Shown piece by piece: positions 55,795 through 64,000 of a DNA stretch of 64,000 nucleotides. The notes under the pieces were generated by a model. It saw nothing but the letters and a program-made list of their open reading frames with translations. It was not told where the DNA came from and made no database searches. The DNA comes from Triatoma infestans (lineage: Eukaryota > Arthropoda > Insecta > Hemiptera > Reduviidae). The stretch is from contig JAAEAF010002310.1 in NCBI GenBank assembly GCA_011037195.1, positions 1 through 64,000 of the forward strand. Direction: 5' to 3'. Position 1 is the first letter of the stretch. Each line of letters begins with the position of its first letter. Made by a program: the position numbers and the translations under genes.

Positions 55795-56692
55795 AGCAAA
55801 AACTGTTCAATAAAAATCCATTTCCGGTCATCCGATTTTCTTAAAACTCGGAAATTCAACAATATATTTAATTCTAATTAATGTAATTTAGATGATAGAA
55901 TCGTATAATAAACGGAAATAGCACTTTATGAGAAAATATAAGCCTCATTCCCCATAAAGGCGCCTTAAATGAATTTTCCTAGGGTTTAAAAGTTTCAAAT
56001 AAAATTATAGCTCTTAGTATGTGTAGTAATTGCTCGCAAGGGATATCTGTTGCATGCAGTTACTTGGGGAGTAGCGATCCCACGGGTTACCACAGCTCTC
56101 TCTACTTCATGCACTTCGTCAGAACAGTACACAATACACTTAAATTACATACATTCTACACTTTACAGACAAGGACAAACATAGTACACAAACTAGGAAC
56201 CTCCGTTCCTAGTTAATTGGCTTAAGCCAAAGGAGAAGGAAGGGATTAGCTTAGTGGTAGCGCGTTGGACTAGCAACGCGGAGGACTTCCGGGTACGAAT
56301 CCAGCATGCTGCCCTTAGATTTTTCTCTTCCTAGGAGCCTCTACAACTCACTGTACAGTGATCAGCAGTGTTGTCTGTAGCTAGAGAACACTACTTGGAG
56401 GCCGGCAGTGTACTGAGAAGGCTCTCCGGGGGGGGGGGGCACAATAGATCCTTCAGATCGCAGTGCCTTTAATCCCCTACAACAATCTACATTTACATCT
56501 AGTACGTGTAGTAATTGAATTATTCCAAATTTAAAGAAAAAGAAAGGTTGAAAACCACACACCATTTTCTAAAAACCACATTTTTTTTTTTTTTTTGGAC
56601 ATCACTCAAGGGACATCAAAAGTGTGTACTTCCGGATAAAAATTCGATATCGAAAAATTTGGCCACAACTTCCTTTTTACTAAGAGTAAGAG

Positions 56693-56695
<3 letters not shown>
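55795..56695 (-). mobile_element. Family A element split by a SINE-2 insertion
   Basis: 55795-56032 carries CATTTCCGGTCATCCGATTTT and ATAATAAACGGAAATAGCAC. 56506-56695 carries CCATTTTCTAAAAACCAC, a T-run, TACTTCCGG and AAGAGTAAGAGAAAA. The two halves are collinear with the consensus but lack the middle. Confidence 0.7.
56033..56499 (+). mobile_element. SINE-2 insertion with long 5' extension
   Basis: Near-identical 18-bp flanks (TAGTATGTGTAGTAATTG and TAGTACGTGTAGTAATTG, ending at 56032 and 56517) look like a target duplication. Inside is an A box GGGATTAGCTTAGTGGTAGC at about 56243 and a B box GGGTACGAATCC at about 56291. The approximately 200 bp before the tRNA-like head recur in part at 9241-9305 and 58447-58490. 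Confidence 0.75.

Positions 56696-56734
<39 letters not shown>
56692..56734. repeat. Poly(A) tract, about 43 A
   Basis: A pure A-run after the family A end. Length is likely to be unreliable in assembly. Confidence 0.95.
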
Positions 56735-56736
<2 letters not shown>

Positions 56737-57725
56737 GTCTGCGGAACAAAGCCCTTCTACCACAGCTAGTAAATAAATAAAACCTATAACCAAATTATAC
56801 GTATATTGGATACGTATATCGTTATCTTTATAATCAATACGTATATAAATCATTAAAGGTAAGTAATATCTTTTAAACAATTCAGTCCCTGTCACAGTTC
56901 TATGTTGGTCACATTGTTTTACATTACATAATATTTCGTGACCTTCAGCCCTAGTTAATCCCTTAATTCGCCCTCCTCCCCTCTCTCCCCCCATAGAGGG
57001 AGGAGAAATTTGTTAATGGGGAATAATTTAATCAATTTTCATTAAATGATTTTGTTGTTTTTACTGCTGATTGCCTCGTTATTACTGTTCAACTCTGGTC
57101 ACAAGATTTGACCCTAAGGTTTAACTAGAGGTAATGAAAATTCTTTATAAAAAAAAACTTATTTTTTAATCTTGTAAAATAGAAATAAAATGGAGGGGAA
57201 TGAATACTGTATATATACTTAAAAGTTTGAGTTGTAACATTATATATAGAGTGAACTGCGGGTAGTACCCTGTCGCTAGTAAAGTTTTTCATTTTCATTT
57301 CCTTGAAAAGTTGAACATCTCTGCGTAATATATTCTATATATTGATATATAATATACCTCTATTTTCTTTTCTTTTTTTTTTTCGCCATCAAATCTAAAT
57401 TACAAGAGGAGAGTGTATGAGTGTTATTAGGAAACCGTATAAAAGTACAAATGGATTTAATTCAATTCTTTCGTATACTATTCTTACCTGTCAGGTTTCT
57501 TCTAACTAAATGTACAGTACAGATGAGTGATCAATCAGCATTTTGGAAAACATGTAACTTTTTTAAAAATCATTTGGTATGTTTTATTATTATTATTATA
57601 TATTATTATTAATAAAACTTTAAAAAAAAAAAAAAAATCATTAATCTTCAGCATTTTATGTTTTAAGCGAAATGTTGTCTGTGTTTGCAATTCCTAGAGA
57701 AACCGTAACATAATCAGAAAAAAAA
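56735..57725. other. AT-rich intergenic DNA
   Basis: Pyrimidine/purine-rich segment at 56965-57005, (ATT)n at 57583-57610. No gene recognised. Confidence 0.45.
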
Positions 57726-58446
57726 TCTGTTGCGAAACACACACACACAACTTTCTCTTACTCCAGTTTTCAAAATTGAAATTGACCGATTTTATAGTTA
57801 GTGCAGCACATTTAATGAAATTCGTCGAAAACTGGAAAAAAAACTGTTCAGTAAAAGCACACTTCCGGTTTACTAATTTTCTTGAAAATCTCGAAATTTT
57901 GGGCATATATTTATTTCTAATTAATTTTGTTTAGATGATAGAATTGTATAATCAACTATGATAGTACTTTAGTGAAAAACTTTAACCCCACCCTTCTCAC
58001 CAAAACCCCCTTAAATGACATTATCAGGAGAAATGTTTCAAATAAAAGTTGTAGCTCTTTATATGTATAGTATACATTCCTACTCTAAAGAAAATCGTTG
58101 GAGCCGTTTTAGAGAAAATAGTAGAAATCTGAACAAAATACTTTTCAGTAAAAATCGCACTTCCGGTCATTCGATTTTTTTCAAACTTGGAATTTCAACA
58201 ATACATTTAATTGTAATTAATATTATTTAGATGACGGAATCTTAGTAAACTGAATTAGCACATTAAAGGAAACCTAACCTCACCCCACCCCCAAAATTGC
58301 CCTCAAATAATTAATTTTCCCAGAAAAATGTTTCGAATAAAAGTTATAGCTTTTTGTATGTGTAAAGTCTCCCAAGTTTAAAGAAAATCGTCGGAGCCAT
58401 TTTTGAGAAAATCGCAAAAAAGTGAAAAAAAAAAACAACTAGTAAA
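57726..58446 (-). mobile_element. Family A element, truncated
   Basis: TCTGTTGCGAAACACACACAC start; CACTTCCGG at about 57860 and 58158. It stops at AACTAGTAAA, where the inverse of the SINE-2 5' extension begins. Confidence 0.85.
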
Positions 58447-58498
58447 CCTCCCCAAGTAACTGCATGCAACAGATACCCCTTGCGGGCTTGATGCATTA
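58447..58498 (-). repeat. Fragment of the SINE-2 5' extension
   Basis: CCAAGTAACTGCATGCAACAG is the inverse of sequence at about 56049-56069. Confidence 0.7.
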
Positions 58499-58740
58499 GA
58501 TAGAAACGTATCACTTTTATTTGATACATTTTTCAAAATGTAAAATTATTTTAGAGAGGTATTGCGAGGTCTTTGAATTAGTTCAATTTGCCCAAGCTTT
58601 TTTGGTTTTGACATAGAACGCTTCACATAAGGCTGCTCGGTATGCAAGTAGAATCTAAACTACCATGTTTAAGGACATCCCAACTAAACATTGTAACGTT
58701 GCAATTTTAAAGAAAATTTCTCGATTAAATTATATTATTT

Positions 58741-58790
58741 TGGGATAAGAGAAAGTCGTGTGAGTGTTTCATTCGAGATTTTTTTTTCAT
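58741..58790 (+). repeat. Family A terminal fragment
   Basis: GATAAGAGAAAGTCGTGTGA and GTGTTTCATTCGAGA before a T-run. Confidence 0.6.
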
Positions 58791-59034
58791 AATATTTCTG
58801 GGTAAAACTTGAATGAGAGGAAATTTCATATAAAGAAAAATGCTTTTCTAACTAGTTCCAACTTAATTTTTCGATTCACTTTCAATGCATTAAAAATTTT
58901 ACACACATACAAGTTGTGTTACTGGAATGTGGTTTGTGAACTTCGATTGATCGGAATTACGAATACTTATTTCATTTGGCAAAAATTTTACAAGATATTA
59001 TTACTTTCTTTTACAGCTATAAAGTGTTTTTTTT

Positions 59035-59961
59035 TTCTCTTATTCCTAGTAAGAGAAAGTATTGTAATCGTGCCAAATTTTCAAAATCGAGTTTTCAACG
59101 GAAATATCCGTTTTGAGGTCCACTGAGTCCAAAAAAAAGTGGTTTTTGAAATTCCGTTTAGGTATCACCATGGGGGTCTGACAGTGAGTTTCCTGTCAAA
59201 ATATTCCTCAACCGGAAGTCTTTACCAGTTTTTTTTTTTTTTTTTTTTACTTTTTTGCGTTTATCTCAAAAAGGCTCCAACGATTTTCTTGAAACTTTGT
59301 ATATCAACTACACATACAAAGAGCTCTCTCTACAACTTATATTTGAAACATTTCTCCCCGGAAAAATTCATTTAAAGGCATATTTGGGGAAGGAGTGGGG
59401 TCTAAAGGCTTCCTCTAAAGTGCTATTTCTGTTTATTAGACAATTCCTCCATCTAAATAATGTTAATTAGAATTAAATATGTTGTTGAAATTCCGAGTTT
59501 GAAAAAAAAATCGGATGACCGGAAATGCATTTACTTTACTACTTTAGCTAATAATTTTTTTCACTTTTTCGCGATTTCCCTTAAAAAATGGTTCCGATGA
59601 TTTTCTTGAAATTTTGTCGATAAACTAAACATACAAAGGTCTACAACATTTATTTTAAAACATTTCTCTGGGAAAATCATTTAAGAGCATTTTTGGGGAG
59701 AGGTGGGTTGACAGCTTTCTCTATAGTACGTACTATCATAGCTGATTATACAATTCTATCATCTAAACAAAATTAATTAGAAATAAATAGAGATGTCCAA
59801 AATTCCGAGTTACAATAAAATTAGTAAACCGGAAGTGTGCTTTTACTGAACAGTGTTGAACGAATTTCATTAAATTTGGTAGATACACAAACTATAACAT
59901 TTGTCAATTATAATTTTGAGAACTGGAGTAAGTGAAAGTTGTGTGAGTGTTTCACACTAGA
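59035..59961 (+). mobile_element. Family A element
   Basis: Hairpin TTCTCTTATTCCTAGTAAGAGAAAGT, no (TG)n tract, ACCGGAAGTC at about 59210, ACCGGAAATGC at about 59519, ACCGGAAGTGTG at about 59829, and GTGTTTCACACTAGA end. Confidence 0.88.
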
Positions 59962-59974
59962 TTTTTATTTTAGT

Positions 59975-60500
59975 CAGCCAAACCAAAAAGGAAAAGCGTA
60001 GAAAGTTCAAACTTGATATTTAGTTTAAATGCTAACATGGAATACGACAATTAAATTGTGTTTAAAATCGGACAACCGGAAGTAACGCGTCACTGAATAA
60101 ATGGTCTCCAACGATTTTCTTTAACCTTAGAATTATTAAATACACAAAAGCTTCAAGATTTATTTGAAATATTTTTGCGGAATATATCATTTATGAGGGG
60201 TGGGGGTGGGGGAGAAAAAAGGGGGTTTTGTTTACATTTAAATCATTCTATCATCTACATAATATTATTTATAATGTAATGTGTTGGCAAAATTCCTAGT
60301 TTGAAGAAAATTGATTCACCGGAAGTGCTAATTTACTGAACAGTTTTTCTCATTTTTCTACAATTTTCTCAATTACGACATCAAGGGATTTCATTGAATT
60401 TGGTATGCTAACTATAAATAGTGAGAGACCTATGAGTTTTTGTTTGAATTAGTTTTCCGAGAAAATTCAATAAGGGGTTTTCGAGTGAGGAGTGGGAGTT
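59975..60500 (+). repeat. Family A element lacking the hairpin end
   Basis: AGCGTAGAAAGTTCAAACTTG, ACAACCGGAAGTAACG (about 60074) and TCACCGGAAGTGCTAATTT (about 60318) occur in order. It follows directly after the previous copy. Confidence 0.75.
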
Positions 60501-60611
60501 TATGCTTTCCTTAAAAAAAAAAAATATCGTTTTATAAAATGTTTAGATTCTTCCATTCATGTAAATTGAAGGCAACTAAACATGTAGTAACAATTATATA
60601 ACATGTTTGCC

Positions 60612-60740
60612 CAGGGAAGGGATTAGCTAAGTGGTTAGCGTACTGGACTAGCAACGCGGAGATCCCGGGTTCGAACCCAGCTGTGCTACTCTTAGATTTT
60701 CTCTTGCTAGGAACCTCTACAGCTCACTGTCCGGTGATGG
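60612..60740 (+). mobile_element. SINE-2 copy
   Basis: GGGATTAGCTAAGTGGTTAGC, CCGGGTTCGAACCCAGC and the AGGAACCTCTACAGCTCACT body. It runs into the tandem repeat starting about 60690. Confidence 0.78.
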
Positions 60741-61590
60741 ACATTCTTCCCGAATACCTCTTTTCCTCCTGGTACTTACTTCGTGTGGTCTTTCTAGACC
60801 GTACCTACCAGTTTGGGTTTGCCGGTCCCCTGTTGCAAACAACGGGATCGTTTAACAAGAAGGAGATGTCACCACCATGGAAGGACTTTTAGTGCAATGC
60901 CCGACCATACTAGAAGTGCACTTGACTCGCAATATAAAATTACCTCCTAATATATACTGCTTGACCCATTTTAGGGCAGGTTAGGATACGCTCAACCAGC
61001 GCGCAGAGTGATCCCACAACGTGGTGACACTCCACTACCAGAAGGTTGAGAAGGCACACTCTAGCAAGCACTGGTAAACCGCGCTCACCCAGCAAATGCG
61101 CTTCCAGCTATGGGCTGGCACCGGGGTTGATTTTTATTGCGAGGTGTGCTATCTTAGATTTTTTCTCCCTAGGAGCCACTGCAGCTCACTGTCCGGTGAT
61201 GGACATTCTTTCCCGTATACCCCTTTTCCGATCGTACTTTGGGGAATCTTTTTAGACCGTACCTACCCATTCGGGTTTACCGGTCCCCCGTTGCAAGCAT
61301 CGGGATCGTTTAACAAGAGGAGGATGTCACCACTATGGATGTGTCTTTTAGTGCAATGCCCGACCATAGCAGAAGTGCCGAACCCTGGCACTCCCCCACT
61401 TGACCCATTTAAGGGCAGGTTGAGATACGCTCAACCAACACGCAAAGTGATCACATAGTGGTCACACTTCACTCCCAGAAGCTAGAGAAGGCACACTCTA
61501 GCAGGCTCTGGTAAACCGCGCACACCCAGCAAATGCGCTTCCAGCTTCGGGGCTAGCTCCGGGGTTTATTTTATATAGCGAGTCTCCTCC
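60690..61590. repeat. Diverged direct tandem duplication, unit about 0.45 kb
   Basis: Unit 1 (60690-61146) and unit 2 (61147-61590) share GCTCACTGTCCGGTGATGGA, CCGTACCTACC, GGGATCGTTTAACAAGA, AGTGCAATGCCCGACCATA and CCCAGCAAATGCGCTTCCAG. Each begins with a SINE-2-type body. Class unknown. Confidence 0.8.
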
Positions 61591-62114
61591 CGCTCAACTC
61601 ATGACCGCAGTCCCTTAGAGCTGTTGACTAAACCACGACCACTACAAATCCTACCTCAATTGCAAGCAATTGGCTCGGAAAGTAGCTTGCGCCCGTAGTT
61701 CAGTTTTACAACTCTAACGAGCTAAGATTCTAACACCATGGATCTAATGTCCATCTACTGATTCCTGTCCATTGCCTTAAGCACAGGGGTTTCAGTAACC
61801 CAGATAACTTGCAGGCAACTCTGCAACGGGAAAGGATCAGGAAGGGTTGGGGGAGGGAATCCCCAACTTGGAGAGCCATAGCCTGATTGCACCCCACAGG
61901 GTGCATGGCAGGGGGCGATGGCTTCGCCACAAGACTACATCAAAATGTCTCAAGTTGTTGAAGTAAGAGTGACACAACTAGATTTTACTTTCAACACAAG
62001 GACTTATTCATATCTTATTAGAAGATACGACTTGTCCAATGCAGGGTGTCCCTTTTAGTCGCCTACTACGACAGGCAGGGAATACCGTAGGCCTATTCTC
62101 AAGCTGACACCTAC
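61591..62114. other. GC-richer composite repeat region
   Basis: Contains AGTCGCCTACTACGACAGGC at 62058-62077, a motif of the kind common in arthropod repeats, but I cannot assign a class. The minus frames here are not recognised as genes. Confidence 0.35.
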
Positions 62115-62230
62115 ACGGCTTCCGGTGATGAACAGGTTGTGTGTAATGAGAAAACACTGTCCGGAGGCCGGCAGTGCACTGAAAAGGCTCCGGGCGCAAA
62201 TGACCATAGATGTTGACGCGCCTTAAATTA
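62115..62230 (+). repeat. SINE-2 tail fragment
   Basis: GGCAGTGCACTGAAAAGGCT and ATAGATGTTGACGCG, as at 27237-27281. Confidence 0.65.
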
Positions 62231-62884
62231 CAAAAGAAATTAAAATAATAATAATATTTTAAAAAAATTTGAAGCAGAAAAACCACGCCTTGCTAAAAAT
62301 ATGTTTGATAAAAACTAAAGTACAAGTTTTCAGAATTGTTTTTCATTTTTTGTGATTTTCTCGAATGTTAGTTTGTAACTTTTTTCAAAAAAAAAAAGTA
62401 ATTAATTGAAATTTGCTTGTGGGGAAGCTGCGATGATAAGCTCATCTCTAAACTGCTATTTCATTGTTATTGTGTAGGCAATTTCAGGTTGCAAGCAGGT
62501 ACTAAAGAAACTAGAAAGTATACAGTAAAGTTCCCACTTCTGCTGAAATGTATGTGTTATATAAACGGTAACTAAACGAAGAAAGTTTATTAACTTAGAT
62601 TTATCACAGATGCAGTAAATAAAAGTTTATTGTACCTGTAATAATTAATTGATTGCAATTAATTAATAGTAAGCGAGAGTTTATGATTATCCTACATCAT
62701 TTTAAAATTATTTTTATTAAGAAAAAAAAAAGAGATAATCGAGTGTGAAACATTTACGCAGGTATTAGAAGTAAAAATGATTACATTGTGGTCTAGAAGA
62801 AAGCGCCAATAACATTGAACCAACTCCCTATAACATATGAAATTTAATGCCACAAATTCCACAAAAGTATGTAGAGTCATTTTT
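62231..62884. other. AT-rich DNA
   Basis: No gene recognised. 62340-62370 resembles a fragment of a family A monomer (TTGTGATTTTCTCGA). Confidence 0.35.
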
Positions 62885-63890
62885 ACTTTCTCTTACTCCC
62901 ATATAGTTAAGAGGAAGTATTGTAATCGTGTCAAATTTGCGATATCGAGTTTCACCGGAAATATCCGTTTTGAGGTCCCCTGAATAAAAAAAAGAAGTGA
63001 TTTTTAGAAAATGATCTGTGTGTGTGTCTTTGTGCGTGTGTGTGTGTGTGTGTGTGCGTGTGTGTGTGTGTATGAACAGCATAGCTCACAAACGAAATAT
63101 AGCAGGAAGTTAAAACTTGATATTCCGTTTAGATAACACAATGGGATTCGACACTAAGTTTGCTGTCAAAATATTCCCCAACCGGAAGTATCACTTTACT
63201 AAATGTTTTTTTTTCCACTTTTTTGTGAATTTCATAAAAATGGTTGCAACGATTTTCTTTAAACTAAGTATATCAACCACATATACAAAGATCTACAAGT
63301 TTTATTTGAAACTTTTCTCCAAAAAAATTCATTAAGGGCACTTTTGTGGGACGTATGGGGTTAGGTTTTCCGCTAAAGTGCTATTTCACTTTATTACAAA
63401 ATTCTATCATCTAAATAATATTAATTAGAATTAAATGTGTTGTTAAAACTCTGTGTATAAAGAAAATTGGAAGACCGGAAGTGCGTAATTACAGTCTTTT
63501 TCAGTTTTCTGCTATTTTCTCTAAAAATGGCTGCAACGATATTTTCCAAACTAAGTATGTGATCTATACATATAAGGAGCTACAACTTTTATTTGAAACT
63601 TTTCTCCGGGTAAAAACTCGTTTAAGGACTTTTAAGGAAGAGAGAGGGTTATGTTTGCCTCTAAAATGCTATCATAGTTAATTATACAATTCTACCATCT
63701 AAACAAAATTAATTAGAAATAAATATATTGCCAAAATTCCGAGTTTCAAGAAAATTAGTAAACCAAAAGGGCGTTTTAACTGAACAGTTTTTTGGGAATT
63801 GCTCCATAAAAACTGGTATACTAACTATGAAATTATTTACAATTTTGAAAACTTCAGTAAACTGTAGTCGTCTGAGTGTTTCACACCAGA
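62885..63890 (+). mobile_element. Family A element, full length
   Basis: Hairpin end, (TG)n at 63018-63071, monomer starts at about 63181 (ACCGGAAGTATC), 63474 (ACCGGAAGTGCG) and 63761 (AACCAAAAGGGCG), and GTGTTTCACACCAGA end. Confidence 0.92.
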
Positions 63891-63946
63891 TTTTTTTTTT
63901 TTTAATTTTTTAAATGCATGATATCATTTTATTTAACATATTTTTT

Positions 63947-64000
63947 ACTTTCTCTTCCTCCCTAATAAAAAGAAGTATTGTAATCGTGTCAAATTTTGGA
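63947..64000 (+). mobile_element. Family A element, cut by the window end
   Basis: ACTTTCTCTTCCTCCCTAA and GTATTGTAATCGTGTCAAAT. It follows the previous copy by only 56 bases. Confidence 0.8.

Noticed and set aside
56243..56310. Possible functional tRNA gene
   Set aside because: The same tRNA-like head recurs with a shared downstream body at several places, so it is a SINE.
1..64000. CRISPR arrays, operons or phage systems
   Set aside because: The direct repeats are dispersed transposons or microsatellites. Introns, SINEs and LINEs show eukaryotic DNA.

Overview
This is A+T-rich nuclear DNA from an arthropod, most likely an insect. I infer this from a spliced gene with GT/AG borders, a secreted His/Gly- and Val/Pro/Lys-rich cuticle-type protein with a TATA box and arthropod initiator, and the repeat content: Jockey-like, RNase H-type and Dong/R4-like LINEs, DUF4817 mariners, a Tigger/pogo element, gypsy LTRs and tRNA-derived SINEs. 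I cannot name the species. Most open frames above 60 codons are chance frames in repeats. The window gives good evidence for two host genes.

Gene 1 (minus strand, 2449-13104) is a two-exon gene for the mitochondrial complex I subunit NDUFA7 (B14.5a). Its 157-nt and 197-nt coding exons join in matching phase across an intron of about 10.3 kb that is filled with transposons. Gene 2 (minus strand, 53835-55010) is a single-exon secreted protein of 391 residues with tandem 11-residue Gly/His repeats and Tyr-Pro-Val/Lys-rich repeats.

The main component is an interspersed family, called family A here, with about 40 full or partial copies on both strands. A full copy is about 0.7-1.05 kb. One end is a perfect or near-perfect 12-bp hairpin (ACTTTCTCTTAC/GTAAGAGAAAGT). 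A (TG)n microsatellite follows, then two or three internal tandem monomers of about 290-315 bp, each carrying ACCGGAAGTG. The other end reads GTGTTTCACACCAGA beside a T-run. The hairpin sequence recurs inverted about 22 bp inside the opposite end. This asymmetric architecture resembles Helentron-derived (DINE/HINE-like) non-autonomous elements, which is inference. In the entries, '+' for family A means that the hairpin end is on the left.

Layout: 0-2.4 kb, diverged tandem duplication and AT-rich DNA. 2.4-13.1 kb, NDUFA7, whose intron holds LINE-in-LINE debris, an LTR-like repeat, a family A copy carrying a mariner MITE and a SINE, further family A copies, and a Tigger element inside a second LTR-like copy. 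13.4-15.3 kb, an internally inverted gypsy element. 15.3-22.2 kb, family A copies, one self-nested, and a mariner foldback element. 22.9-24.5 kb, a Dong/R4-like LINE flanked by (TAA)n and abutting another LINE. 25.0-25.4 kb, a solo LTR. 26-31 kb, family A, a SINE and a third LTR-like copy. 31.85-39.72 kb, two tandem units of about 3.93 kb; the last 3.28 kb of each look identical while the first 0.65 kb differ. 39.8-45 kb, a palindrome, a LINE interrupted by family A, and a large inverted duplication. 45-53 kb, family A copies, a LINE remnant and AT-rich DNA. 53.8-55.1 kb, the cuticle-type gene. 55-64 kb, family A copies, SINEs and a diverged 0.45-kb tandem duplication.

The two host genes show no functional link. 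The biology of the window is mainly transposon ecology: nesting, self-insertion, microsatellite targeting and repeated formation of inverted repeats.
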